DNA from: Vanrija pseudolonga
Taxonomy: Eukaryota > Basidiomycota > Tremellomycetes > Trichosporonales > Trichosporonaceae
Assembly: GCF_020906515.1 (NCBI RefSeq)
Contig: NC_085853.1
Coordinates: 124,001-188,000 of the forward strand
Reading direction: 5' to 3'
DNA length: 64,000 nt
Position 1 is the stretch's first letter. Each line of letters begins with the position of its first letter. Position numbers and translations under genes: made by a program. The notes beneath the pieces were generated by a model. It saw nothing but the letters and a program-made list of their open reading frames with translations. It searched no databases and was not told where the DNA came from. Shown piece by piece: positions 14,932-26,790 of this stretch.

Positions 14932-16267
14932 ATGCTCCGCACGTCTGTCGCCTCCGTCGCCCGTGCGTATTTCACCATCTCAGCGCGGCAGCTCAACACC
15001 GTGCGAATCTGACCCCCCCGCTAACACCTTGCTCCCTTCACAGGCTCGTCGCGCGCCTTCTCCACCTCGGCGTCGCGCTCGTCCTACGCCGACACGATCA
15101 AGAACATCTACGTCAGTGAGTAGCAGCAGCAGAGATAGCGATAACGACAAGCGCTGACGCCGTATCTAAGACAAGGACACCAAGGTCCTCATCCAGGGCT
15201 TCACCGGCAAGACGGTGCGTATTGTTTCCCCGAGGTGTTCGAGCGCCAGCCAGCAACCCGGCGTGATGGCATCTTTCGGGGGATCCCACGGGGCATGCAC
15301 TGACATTGTTCGCTATCTAGGGCACCTTCCACGCCCAGCAGGCGATCGAGTTTGGCACCAAGGTCATTGGCGGCACCAACCCCAAGGCAAGTAGCAGCGC
15401 GCGTCGTCGTCGTCGTCCCATGAATGCCGCTCACGCCTCCACAGAAGGCGGGCCAGACCCACCTCGGCCTCCCCGTCTTCGGCTCGGTTGCCGACGCCGT
15501 CCGCGCCGAGCAGCCCGAGGCGACCGTCATCTACGTTCCTCCCGCCGGCGCCGCCGACGCCATCCTCGAGGCCATCGAGGCCGAGATCCCCCTCATCGTC
15601 ACCATCACCGAGGGTATCCCCCAGCGCGACCAGCTCAAGATCCACCAGGCCCTCCTTTCGCAGTCCAAGTCGCGCATGGTCGGCGGCAACTGCCCCGGAC
15701 TTCTCGCCGACACCTGCAAGCTCGGCATCATGCCCGGCCAGGTCTTCTCCAAGGGCAAGATTGGCATCGTCTCGCGCTCGGGCACCCTGACCTACGAGGC
15801 TGTCAAGTGAGTCTGCGTGCGAGAACTCGAGGCGACACGCCCACTCACACCCCCGCAGCCAGACTACCCTCGCCGGCCTCGGCCAGTCGCTCACCGTCGG
15901 CATCGGCGGCGACCCCTTCCCCGGCACCCAGCACATTGACGTCGTCAAGGTCCTCCTCTCGGACCCCAAGACCGAGGGCATTGTCCTCATCGGTGAGATC
16001 GGTGGCTCGATGGAGGAGGACGCCGCCGCCTACCTCGCCGAGCACAACTCGGGCCCCAACGCCAAGCCTGTTGTCTCGTTCATCGCCGGCCGTACCGCTC
16101 CCCCCGGCCGTCGCATGGGCCACGCCGGTGCCATCATCGCCGGCGGCAAGGGTGCCGCCTCGGACAAGGTCGCTGCCCTCCAGAAGGCTGGCGCCATTGT
16201 CGCCGAGTCCCCCGGCCAGATCGGCCCCCTCATGCTCAAGGCCATGCAGGCTGCTGGCCGCGCCTAA
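14932..16267 (+). CDS. LSC1: Succinyl-CoA ligase alpha subunit, mitochondrial
   Basis: TCA-cycle enzyme subunit that binds CoA and carries the phospho-histidine. Exons 14932-14962, 15044-15115, 15171-15214, 15321-15386, 15445-15806 and 15859-16267 give 327 residues. The N-terminus [20 protein letters not shown] is a mitochondrial presequence. The CoA-binding Rossmann start is [19 protein letters not shown]. The conserved [18 protein letters not shown] block spans intron 4. [19 protein letters not shown] and [10 protein letters not shown] are all present, and the active-site region [17 protein letters not shown] contains the phospho-histidine. Intron 4 (15387-15444) uses a GC donor (AAG/GCAAGT); no GT donor nearby restores frame. 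All regions are present and the length is normal. Confidence 0.96.
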
Positions 16268-16789
16268 GCGAATCCTCACCCTCGAGAAAAAGTGGGTGTG
16301 CACCCGAGACAACATTACTTTGTGCTAGTGATATCTCTCTGTAGCATAGCACGGCGGGCGTACGCCGTCGCTAGATGAAGCATTTTGATAGCCCGGGGGG
16401 ACGAGAGGAGGGTCAATGCGGGACTTCTACTAATTAGTTGCAACATTGGCTTCAGCCCCAACTCGGTCAAACGGTGAAGCTTGCATGGACACGACAGGTA
16501 TGGCAATTGGCGTCAGGCTCGTGCACGATGCAGGTGATGCGGGTAGTGCTACAAACAGTGTCCTGGGGTTCACCTATTAGGTTGTCTTGTTCCCCGTCAT
16601 CAATTCTGCCCGTGGTGAATCATCATGGTGGGATGGTGGGTGCTGAGGGGTTTGCTAGTAAAGGGGGGATTGTGGGTGCGAGTATAGGGGGGTTTGTTGG
16701 TGATAATGAGGGTCATTCGTGCAGAGAGTCTCCGGATGGGTCATGGTTGCAAAACAATGGGCGGAGTCGAGGGGGGTAGCGGCAAGTCA
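16268..16789. other. Convergent 3' flank, no gene seen
   Basis: 522 bp between the ends of LSC1 and the next minus-strand gene. It is less GC-rich and T/G-rich on the plus strand near 16600-16740. It must contain both 3' UTRs and poly(A) sites, but I cannot place them. Confidence 0.4.
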
Positions 16790-19700
16790 TCATCGAGCCT
16801 TTGAGAAGATGGACTTGATCCCACGTCGGCGCTCCTTCTTGTCCTCGGTCTGCGGGGCACTGTTGGCGACAATGTGGCGCTCGCGAGAGAGGAAGCGGCC
16901 AAAGCTTCCGGTCGACGCAGAAGCCTGGTTGTTGATGTACATGCTGTGAGTGGGACGGCCACCAGGCATAGCCGATGGGTCCATGGGGAAGGGCATGCCG
17001 GGGTTGACGGCCGAGTACCGCGTGTGAGCGCTGTCAAAGCTCGGGCGGGGCTGGATTTGCCGCTGCCAAGGAGGGTTGGGCGGGCCATTGGGGTGTCCAA
17101 GCTGGTTGGGGAGGACGCCATTGTGGCCACCACTGCTAGGGCTGTCCGTCATGGGGTTGGGCATGTACATCATCCCAGGCCCGGGAGCGAGTTGGCCAGC
17201 CTGCTGGTGGTATCTGGGCGAAGCAGTCGGGAAGTACTCTGCCGACGGCGGGAGTGCGGCCCTGTGCATCGTAGGCGCCTCGGAGATGACAGACGATCTG
17301 GGGTTGGCGCTGTAGGTCGAAAGCCGCTTGGCGTCCGGGAAGCTTGCACGCGTCGAGATGGACTGCTGGTCGAGGTCCGGGTACACATCTGCACCAGGGG
17401 AAATGGCCATTCCTGGAGGCAGAGGAGGGAGGTTCTTGTACCGGTTCGGCGACAGGCTACCCGGCGGCGAGCCCTGTGCTGGCATGTTGACGACTTGGCC
17501 CGGCGCTGAGCCAGCAGTCGGGGTGATACCAGGAGACGCCATTGGCGTTTGAACGCCAGCGAGGTGAGGAGGGAGTCCGTTGGACGTGAGGTACGAAGGG
17601 CTAGAGGCCGGGTCGGGGGTCTCAATGTTCGGGACAGTGGCGGATGACGTCGAGTACCGGGACGACAGTGACGGCTGCTTGCTTCTGCGGAACTGGGCAG
17701 AGGCTGGGACGAATCCGGTGAGCTGGGCCGCCGGGGCTGCCGCGCCATTGGGAATGACGCTGTCGCGGTTTAACGGTAACGGCTCGTCATACACCGGCGC
17801 TTCAGCTGAAATGATCGGCCTTGGCGCGCTGCCATTGCTGCTCGCAGTGAGCATCTCCATCGTCGAGCCTCGGCGAGGGTCATTGCGGGGGTCGTAGCCT
17901 TCCGAACCGCGACGAGGATCGAACAGCTCGGCTCCCGGAGGTAACTCGGGAGGCGGGTCCGTACGCCGGCGGTTCGCCATAAGGTCATTCGGGGGTCCAC
18001 GCTCAAAGCGCGAGCTCGTGGGGCTGATGCTGCCACTGCCAGACGACGCGGCGAGGGGAGCCGAGACGGAGCGGGTACCCTGGACGGGAATGGCGCCAGG
18101 AGGAGGGCCGGGAGGACTCAATGACGCTTGGCTGTCCATGAACTGCTGCGACAATGACGATGTCGAACGTCTGCGGTTGGTCTCCCTGCTCTTGACGAGG
18201 AAAGGCATGGGCGGCGGCGGGGCGAGGTCCGACGAGCCGGCATCCTCATCCAGCCTGGGCGAGGGCGAGTGCTGCGACATACGGCGCTCCTTCTTGCCCT
18301 TGGGCTTCATCTTTGACAAAAGGCCTTTGAAGCCCTTCTTCTTCGTGTGGCTCAGCTCCGAGTCGTTGAGTGAGATCTGGGTGAGGCGAGTAGCGCTAGC
18401 AGACCGAGGTCGGGGAAGAGGTGGCTCCCTCAGACGGTGTTCAGGCTGGACCGAGTGCACCGAAGGCGACAGGTGCTTCTCAGGCGCTCCTCCCGTCAGG
18501 TACACCGACGAACTGACCGACTGCCTGCTCATGTATGTGGGCGGTCGGCTGTTGGGTGATGCCATCTGGTGGACGGAGACGGCACGGGTCTGGAAGTCTT
18601 GGACAGACGACGTCCTGTTGCGACGGTCCATCTCTAAGCCGAGGTGCATGTCCATCATGCTTCCGCTGCCGCCGTGAGTGCCGCCGGTGAACAAGCTCGT
18701 GACGCTGCCGCCCCACTTGCCGAGGAAGCTCCTTCTGCTGTGGCCGCCATCGCTGCCCTCGCGACCAGCCGCACCAGCGCGCACTGCAAACGAGAATGGG
18801 CGCAGGTTCTGGCCAGACGACGGCGAGGCCGGGGGCCAGAGGTCCTCAGTGTCCGACCAGTCCTCGAAGCGAGAGTCACGCTGCTGCTTGGGGACGCTCG
18901 AACTGCTAGGACCCTTGAGGTGCGAAGGGCGCAGCTGAGGGGCAGTGTTGACGTTGAGCGAAGGACGACCCTGCTGGTATGGTGATGGCTCGCGATCGGG
19001 GAAGTATTGCGACTTGGGTCTAGTGAGCTGAGGCACTGGCTGCTGTCCAAGGGCGGCAGGTGTCGAAGGGCTCTGTCTAAGCGTCGCGGGGTGCAAGCCT
19101 GCGCTGGGCAAGGAGCGAGGGGCGTTGAGGGCACCGCCGACATGATCAACGCTCATTCTAGCCTTGGCTCTTCTTGACACCGAGTTGAGCGTCAGGCTCT
19201 CATGGCTCGACTGCGTGGGCGATGTTGGGAAGTATGGCTCCTCGGGCTCTGGGTAGCGTCCTTGACGCTGTGCCTCGGACCGAATTTCCAGAATCAGACG
19301 GTACTGCCCACGAAGGTAGCCTTGAAGGATCTGGTACCTGAGGGTGGATGACGAGGGGTACTGTGCTGGTTAGGCTTGCTCCTGCTCTGGTTCAATGTCC
19401 CTCACCATTGTCATGACATTCTTGATACCCTTCTCGGTGAGCGCACCAGGACGGGTTCCGCGGAAGCCGCGAGGGAATCCTTCGCCCGCCTGGCCTTCCT
19501 CCCATTTGAATCCACGCCAGCCGAGGCGAGCAATCTGTGCGTCGCGCTCATCTCGCTTGGCCCGACGTGCCTCACGCATCTGCTTCTTTTGGACTGCGCG
19601 ACGGCGTGCTTCTTCAGACGACAGCCCGCTGCCTTGCGACCGCGGACTGGAGATGGAGGGCTCCGAAGCATCGTCGCTGGAAGAGTCCTCGAGGGATAGG

Positions 19701-22177
19701 CCAGAGACGGAGTGGTCGAGAGACATGGCGCCGAGGAGGTCGGCCTCGCGCTGCTTGAGTTCGTCCCAGGCAACGTTACTGGCGCGGTCCCAGACGCCCT
19801 CGCCCGTGACGTCCACGTCGGCAAGGTCTCTGTCGCGCATCATGCACTCGAGACAGACCTCTTCTGGTGGCTTGAGGCCCTGAGCCGGTCGGTTGGTGGC
19901 CGGTCGGCCCATGCCCACGCCGTCGCCAGGGAGTGCAAGACCGCCCGAGGTCCGGGTAGCAGCCTTGGGAGCCGTCGGATACGGTCCAGCGTCAGCAAGG
20001 CCTGCAATAGCTGGCAAGTTCGACGCCGAGTTTGTTGGCTGGTGGCCTGGGTTGAAGACGGGCGTTGGCATCGACTGCGACTTGAGGGTCGTAATGTTGT
20101 TGACGGTCACTGTGGGCGGGGATCCATACGACTGCGACTTTTCTAACGGCAAGCGCTGAATCGTGGGGGAGAGCTGCTGCGACTGCTGCTGCTGCTGGTG
20201 CTGATGTTGTGGTGAGCGCGCGACAGGGATACCCCTAGGCTCGGCGGTGAGCCCTAGTCCGAGCATGGGGGCTTGTTGTGGTGGTGACCTTGGAGGCTGT
20301 GCAGAGGTCAAAGATTGATGTTGAATCGGTGGAGAGCGCGCGACTGTGGGTATAGGCATGGCGATGGCCATTGGGATGGGCTCTGCAGTCGACATGCGTT
20401 GCGATTCTTGCTGAGAGGGAGGGGGGCGAGGTAAGGAGCGTTTCTTTTGCGGTGATTCGCCGGTTGGACTGACAACCTTGCGCGTTTCGCTTGCCGACGT
20501 GCAGTCCGAGGCGACTCTGGCTTGTGGGAACGCAAGGGGTACGAGGGGCGAAGGTGACCTGGCGCCAGAGGTGGTCGCGGCGGCGGCGGCAACGGCGACG
20601 TCTGGTGTCTGCGATCGCTCTTTGGTCGGCGAGATCAACTCCTGCGGGGCAAGAGCCTTCTTGACTGGCGACGGTGAGACTGGGGACGAAGCGTGGTTTG
20701 CAGAGAGGGCCCCGTCTTCGACCTGTGGTGAAATGGAAACCTCTGCTGCTGCGCGCACAGGTGACGCCTGGAGTGACACTGGGTGGGCCTCGATGATCGT
20801 CCTGCGACGGGGAACGCTGGGGGACTCGCGCAGTCTTGGAGAACCGAGTTCACCAAAGCTGATCTTGTCGGTGGGGGTCAAGGGTGACGCGCTGTGGACC
20901 GACAAGGACGAGATTGCACCGCGTACAATGCTAGCAGGCCGGTCTCCTGATCCTGCTCGAGAAGCGGCCGATGCGAACGGTGCCAGGGGTGCAGGCGGCG
21001 GGGCGCGGCTTGTAGTCTTCTGGCTGTCGCCGCTCGGGTCGGTGGTGGGCTTGTCGTCGTCGACTGTCGGCGGCGACGCGTCGTTTAATGTGTATGCAAA
21101 GTTTCCGAGCGACGATGCGGAGAGGGGCGATATTGGAGATAGAATGGGTAGTGATTCGAGGTTGTTGGGTGATGAGGAAGTGGCAGGGGCGAACAGAGAC
21201 GAGGCCCGGCCTGGCAGACGCCCTGTGATGGACGACGACGGGTGCTGCGAGGGCTGCTGCTGATGCTGCTGTTCGCTCGAGGCTGTTGTCGCACTGGTGC
21301 TCGAGATTGGCCACGAGTTACCGATCTCTTCTGCACCAGCGAGCACACTTTGCACCGGCGACTGGTCCGCCCGTGCACTAGACGACGGCTGTGGTGATGG
21401 TACGGGAAGAGTAGGCGAGACGACAACGGCGGCGGCGGGGGTTGCTGCGGTTGATGCTGCTGCTTCTGCGGCGGAGGCGGAGGCGGCGGCGGTCACAGGG
21501 GGCGGCGCGACGGCGGCGGCGGCGGAATCGACGGCAAGTGTCGTGTCTTTGTCCTCCTTGTGCATCAGAGGGTGCGAAGAGGCCTCTGCGGTGGCTGCTG
21601 CGGGGGATGGTGCAGCGAGCACTTCGACGCCAGCTGGCTGCACAGACTCGGGCGATGCTCGTAATGCCAGGTCCGTTTCAGCCATCAAAGGGGGTGAGAG
21701 CGACAGCAATGGGGCGGGGGCGGCGGCGGCGTGTGCCAGCTGCTGCGGTGCTGCAGGTGTCGTCGGCGTCGTGGTCGATGCCGAGATCTGCGCGGTCGAG
21801 ACTGGTGATGCTGATGGAATGTCGTTTGAGTGACTTTGTATCGACAATGGCAATGGCATGGACGTCGAGTTGTCGTGTAGTAGTGGAATCCTCGTCGCAT
21901 CTGGCAATGAGCCGCCGCTGGTACTGCTGCTGCCGTCGTGTGGGTCGCGCTGCTGGTGCTGGTGCTGCTGGCTGTGCTGCTCCAGCGTGTCTGCTGCTGT
22001 TTCTGCTGCTGCTACAGCTCCTGTTTCTGCTTGTAAAGGGTTTGGGAGCGTGCCTGTGTACGCAGCACCTAGAGCGAGTACCGATGCCGTACTCGAACTA
22101 GCACGGGAAGCGGCACCTGCAACAACGCTGGGACCAATCTGGGCCGCGCTCAGCCCAGGATCGGCCGCTGTTGACAT
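16790..22177 (-). CDS. Large disordered fungal protein with conserved C2-type core, unknown function
   Basis: Two exons, 19406-22177 and 16790-19360, joined by a 45-nt intron (GTGAGG...CTAAC...CACAG), encode 1780 residues. The first 600 residues are Ser/Pro/Ala/Thr-rich with poly-Gln and poly-Ala runs. The ordered core straddles the splice junction. Before it come VCLECMMRDRDLADVDVT (a CxxC pair), GVWDRASNVAWDELKQRE and an Arg/Lys-rich helix, then TEKGIKNVMTM; after it comes LRYQILQGYLRGQYRLILE. I remember similar CxxCMxRDxDMADVDV blocks in other fungal proteins of unknown role, so the core is probably a fungal-specific domain. The C-terminal 750 residues are again disordered, with basic patches and a KSIFSKAR end. 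If the intron is retained, the protein stops 13 residues later. ATG 22177 is the first in frame. Confidence 0.82.
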
Positions 22178-25100
22178 GTCGGACGAAATCCAGGGGGGAG
22201 AGAGGCCAACGACCGAGCGAGCGAGCGAGCGAGCCAGTGCGATGGGGACGACAGTGAAGGGGGGGGGCGTGAGGTGAGCCGTGGGCGTGGGCGGGCGTGG
22301 GCGCAGGCGCGTATGTGGATCTCGTGTCGAGGTTTGTGCGTACGTGCGTGTGTGTGTGTGCGCTGGTGGGGATGCAAGTAGGTTGGTGAGACGAGAGGGG
22401 GGGGAGGGGGGGACGGGTCGAGGGCGTGGAAGGGGAGGGGAGGGGAGGGCCGTGGGTGAGATGCGACGGAGAACAGCGAGGCGAGAGAGTGACCCAACAA
22501 CCCTAACGTACACTTTGGCCTTTGACCGGCTGCTGTGCTCTAGCTAGCAAGCGATGATGCGTGCACAGAGCGAGCACTCTGCCAGGGGACGATGGAGGGG
22601 CCAGATTGTCGATGTGATTCGATTTGGTCCAACGCACAGGCAGGAGCGAGCAAGCAGGCAAGAGAGTGTGTTGTCTTGCTTGCACTTCTCTCTGTTCCCT
22701 CTCCCTCTCGTCACTCTAGTCGAGTCGGGGTCGCCGTGTTTCAGCCCCTAGTCAAGGCAAAAGGTGGGTAGCGTCGTGTCGTGTCGTCGGGGAGCGCGCG
22801 GGTGGGGGGAGGACAGTGTTGCTGCTCACACTCCCAGGTACCGGCGTCCTTGTTTTTCTCAGACCGACGGCAGTGGTCGTCGTCGCGATGCTGCTGAAGG
22901 TGTAGGCTTAAAGTCAACAGAAACGAGACTTTGAGTTTGGTGCTGCTGGCTGGTTACTGCTGCTCGCTGCGCTGGAACTGAACCAGTAGTGCATAGCAGC
23001 TGCAGCTCTCGACTGACTGACTGACCCGGGCCTGGCCTGTCTGACCCTTGCCTCCTTGGCTGACCCGACTGAAATGTGGACCCTTTGGCTTGCGCGCCGC
23101 GGGAGTGACTGCTGCTGCTTCAAGGTGCCAGGTGCAACAACCACGGCTGCAAGCACTTCGCTCAACGCGCCGCCGCACACTAAGGGTCGCATCTCACACA
23201 AACAGCTAAACAGCGGGCAGTGACGCCCATAGGCCTGCATCTAGGCGTGCAGTTCACGCAGTCGACCGCCGTCCCGACGCGTCGCGCGCGCGCGCGCATC
23301 GTGCATCCAGGAAACGCGAGTTCGCGGCCCGTAATCTCACCCCCTAACCCTTGTCGCTTGCTCCTGCATTATTAGCTCGTTACACCACGTCGCGTCTGCA
23401 GCAGGAAGCAAGCAGCAGGAGCAGCACGCGTCAAAGGCCGCCCGGCGCGGCGACCACACCCCGCGTTGTGCTTGCTGCCCGCCCGGCTTCTTGACTGGCA
23501 CGCACCACGCTGCACACTCCCTCCCTGCCCACTGTTTGCATGTACGCGCCTGCGCGCCGCCCGCTGGTACCCTCGCTGCCGGCACCGTCCTGTCTGTCGG
23601 ATGCGACACGCCCACGCAGCGTAAGGTTAGGTTAGTGGCCTCGCTGCTGCCGTGGGTGGCTCTGGCCTCGTCGCTGTTTATCGAGTGGGCTGCCTGACGA
23701 CCGACACGCTTATCGCCGGGTGGTGAGATGGCTAAATGAATGTTTGGGCGGCGCGTCGCGTCCCCACGCGCCCACGCGCCCCACGCAGCCAGTTCCAACG
23801 GCCGTCGCCGTGATCGCCGCGGCATGGCTGTCGTTGGCGTCGTGTCAGCCTGTCGGTTGGCCGAGGCGGAGACACAATGGCCGGCGGCAGCAGGAATGAG
23901 GCGGCCAGCGAGCCGGGATATCTGCCGGTGATGCGTGCGGTGCGCGCGTCGTGGCATGTGTACAGCGCTTCGCGAGTGAAGCGAGCGCAGCAGACAGATC
24001 TGTGGGTAGGCAGCGACTGCCGCGGCGTAGCACGCCACTGTGTGCGCGGCTGGGCAAACGACATCCCCAGAGCTAGGCTGCGATGTGCGTGCGATGAGCG
24101 GGGTAGTCACGCTCTCGTCCCAGAGCCTCGGCGCCTCGGCTTGTTGCTGGGTTAGTCGTGGTGCTCGCGTCGGTTTCGTCGCATCAGCAGGTTGGGTCGG
24201 TGGGCATGCATCGGCGCTGATTGATCCGAGGCGGGCAGGCTGGCAGGTGGTCAACCGTCGGGCGGGTGAGAGCGATGCTGCTTCGATTGGGGATTGTAAG
24301 ACGGATCTGACACTTTGTCCTTTTTGGCAGCTCCTCGTCGTCAGCCTCGGCTTGCGCAGAGCTCGCCTCACGGGGTGTGTACCGATGCGACATGGCCGTG
24401 GCAAACTCGCGAGGCCACTGTAACTCCCACTACAACGGCTGCCACTGCGACGCCTTGATGTCAGCACCCCCCAGGCTGCTGAGGCGAGGCAAGTCAGCAG
24501 CCACGCCGCCAACCCCCAATCCCATGCACATGCACGCACTTCCGCCCAACCGCACGGTGTGAATGCATACCGCATGTCTCACAAGCACAGTCCGCAAGCG
24601 GCCGTCCGAGTGGATGGACGCAAGTCGGGTTGGCGATGTGGCGCCGGTGTGGCACTGGGTGAGACATCCGCGTCCGCATCCGGATGCGGTCGTCGTCGTC
24701 GGTTTCTTTCGTTGGCGGATGACATGACTCGTCCGTCATCCGCGTCATCATGACTCCACGGGTTTATGGCGGCCCGATGAGCTGTTCTCGATCTGAATAT
24801 GCGTCGAGACGCATGCGTGCATACGTGTTGGCAGTGACGCCTGGTGGAGTATCGCAGGCACGGCGGGGGACGCCTCGTCACCTGCCACCAGTCAGTCCGG
24901 GTCGCGCGTTCGCAAGCCAGTTAGTTGCCTGCACCATAATCGCAGATATGCCTCGTATGGGTTATCCCATGGCTCTATGGTGGAAAAGTGGGGGCTGAGT
25001 GGGCGGTGGGCCCGGCGGCAGCGGGCCGGCGGCACGGCGGACGAGAGACTCTGGAGTCGGCCTCTTGGCTGGCTGGAGCATGCAGTGTGTCTGTGGGTGA

Positions 25101-25618
25101 CCGCGCAACTCGGCAGTCGTCCATATGGCCTACAATTCTCTGTTCCCCTCATGCCCGGTCAAAGAAAGTTCAAGACAGGAGGGACATGTGCCGAGCGAGC
25201 TGGCCGAGTCGCTGGGCTGCGCCGGGTGGGTGTGGGTGTGGGGGTGCTCTATCTAATCGCCGGATACGGACACATTGCACGCATCGCGCCCTGCGATCCC
25301 CGCACTGCGCTTATACATCTTCGCAGGCACGAATGTGGCACCTGCAAGTACACTGGCATTTCTGGCTGACGGTAGTGGAAGGTTGTTGTTGCGTCGAGCG
25401 ATTACTTGCGTCGAGACCCTTTCTACCACCTCTCGACTTGTTATTTTTTTGCGAGCGATGCAGCAGCTTGTGCTGCCAGCAAGAAGGTATAAGACTGCGC
25501 CGTTCTGCATCGTCGTCGAGTCGTCATCTCATCTCATCTCGCACCTCGTTGCTATCACCACCCCCACTGCCACTGCCACGCTTACCTCACTTCTTGCCAC
25601 TCACACCTCGTCGCCACA
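22178..25618. promoter_or_regulatory. 3.4-kb gene-free divergent intergenic region
   Basis: By far the longest gap in the window. It lies between divergent starts at 22177 and 25619. Open frames here (for example 23337-24575 minus) have shuffled, Arg/Pro/Cys-rich composition and no introns or motifs, so I do not call them. Visible features are G-rich tracts near 22380-22450, a CG dinucleotide run at about 23283-23296, a two-unit GGTTAGGTTAG at 23625-23635, and a TATAAG element at 25488-25493. Long upstream regions in compact fungal genomes often mean complex regulation, a long 5' UTR or an unannotated ncRNA. Confidence 0.5.
25488..25493 (+). promoter_or_regulatory. TATA-like element (TATAAG)
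   Basis: It lies about 130 nt before the ATG at 25619. The leader between is C/T-rich with repeated TCATC units. Spacing suits a fungal TATA promoter. Confidence 0.4.
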
Positions 25619-26512
25619 ATGTCCGCGCCACTCGACTTCCCAACCCTCCTCGCGGCGTCCCCACCGCACCCCTCCTCCCCCGTCGTCCCAGCCCCCCAAT
25701 CGCGCCCCACGACAGCGAGCACCATCCACACGGGGCACCGCAGCGCGCCGACCTCGCCCACCCACCCGCTCGAAGGCGCGCCCCTGCCCCCGCGCTCGCA
25801 CAGCGCGCCCACGACCAGCTTGGACATCTTCTCGCTCACCCACGCCGACGTCGACGCGTGGCTTAGTGACAACTTGGCGAGCTCGCCGACCCCGTCCCAC
25901 GCCCACGCCTTCCCCGACCCACAGGCGCTCGTCTACCCCCCCAGCCCGACGCCCGCCGCGCCCGCGCCCACCCGCGAACCCACGCCAGAGGAACAGGTGC
26001 AGGCCATCCTGGACGACATCGCGGCCGAGCTCTCCACCCCCGAGACTCCGCTCCTCTTCGACCTTTCCCCGGTGATGGCGACAATCACGCCCCTCGCGCT
26101 CGTCGGCGCGCCGGCATACTACGCGGGCGCGGTCGTCCCCCCTCCCCGCACGCCCGTGACGCCTTCTCGCCGCCGCACCGCCGCGAAGCAGCCCTCGCCA
26201 CTGCGTAACGCCATCGCGCTCCCCTCGTCCTCTGCGTCCGCGAGCTCGTCCACGTCCTCGGCCACGTCGGCGTCAGCACACACCCCGACCACTGCCACGG
26301 GCAGCTCGCCTGCCCCCACCCCCGCGAAGCGCCGCACGCCCAAGGCCCGCCGGGCGCCTGCGCCTGCCGCCGGCGGCTTCACGTTCGTCAACTTTACCGT
26401 CGCGGACGGCGACGAGCTCAGCGCTGGCGTCGCGCCGAGCGGCGGCAAGGGGAAGCCTAAGCGCGAAGAGGACGACAACGAGGGCGGCGCGAGGAAGCGC
26501 CGCAAGGCGTAG
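25619..26512 (+). CDS. Ser/Pro/Ala-rich nuclear-type protein with C-terminal FVNFT..GVAPSG motif
   Basis: Single-exon gene of 297 residues. The N-terminal 250 residues are disordered and Pro/Ser/Thr/Ala-rich, with a short acidic helical stretch PEEQVQAILDDIAAEL. The only ordered-looking part is the C-terminus: GGFTFVNFTVADGDELSAGVAPSGGKGK (abbreviated FTFVNFT...L..GVAPSG), followed by basic clusters KPKREED and ARKRRKA that look like a bipartite nuclear localisation signal. A similar FVNFTP.D...LLTGVAPSGS.KTK motif occurs, as I recall it, at the C-terminus of some ascomycete developmental regulators of the WetA type. That link is from memory and weak. The gene is preceded by a TATA-like element and by the 3.4-kb upstream region, which suggests regulated expression. 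Confidence 0.75.
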   Translation: MSAPLDFPTLLAASPPHPSSPVVPAPQSRPTTASTIHTGHRSAPTSPTHPLEGAPLPPRSHSAPTTSLDIFSLTHADVDAWLSDNLASSPTPSHAHAFPDPQALVYPPSPTPAAPAPTREPTPEEQVQAILDDIAAELSTPETPLLFDLSPVMATITPLALVGAPAYYAGAVVPPPRTPVTPSRRRTAAKQPSPLRNAIALPSSSASASSSTSSATSASAHTPTTATGSSPAPTPAKRRTPKARRAPAPAAGGFTFVNFTVADGDELSAGVAPSGGKGKPKREEDDNEGGARKRRKA

Positions 26513-26790
26513 CGACTGCACCGACGACTCGAAGACTAAGGACTCTGCGACCAAACTCGGGCTTACGACCATGCCCTATCATCACACGACACTGCCACCA
26601 CACCTATAATCACACACACGCACACTCAGCAGCACACACCTGGCACACACACGCGCGCCTTAATTGTACACTAGACATAGAATGCATGGCTGGGGTAATA
26701 ATAGTGGGGAACGGACGGACATGTCAGGTACTCAACCCCCCTTGCCACATACAACCCGATGCAACTGCCAATCACAAGATTACTACTGCA

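Noticed and set aside
23625-23635. GGTTAGGTTAG telomere-like string
   Set aside because: Only two units; expected by chance and not an interstitial telomere array.
23337-24575. 412-codon open frame on the minus strand in the large intergenic region
   Set aside because: Composition is Arg/Pro/Cys/Ala-rich and shuffled-looking, with no recognisable block, and long stop-free frames are frequent in this GC-rich DNA.
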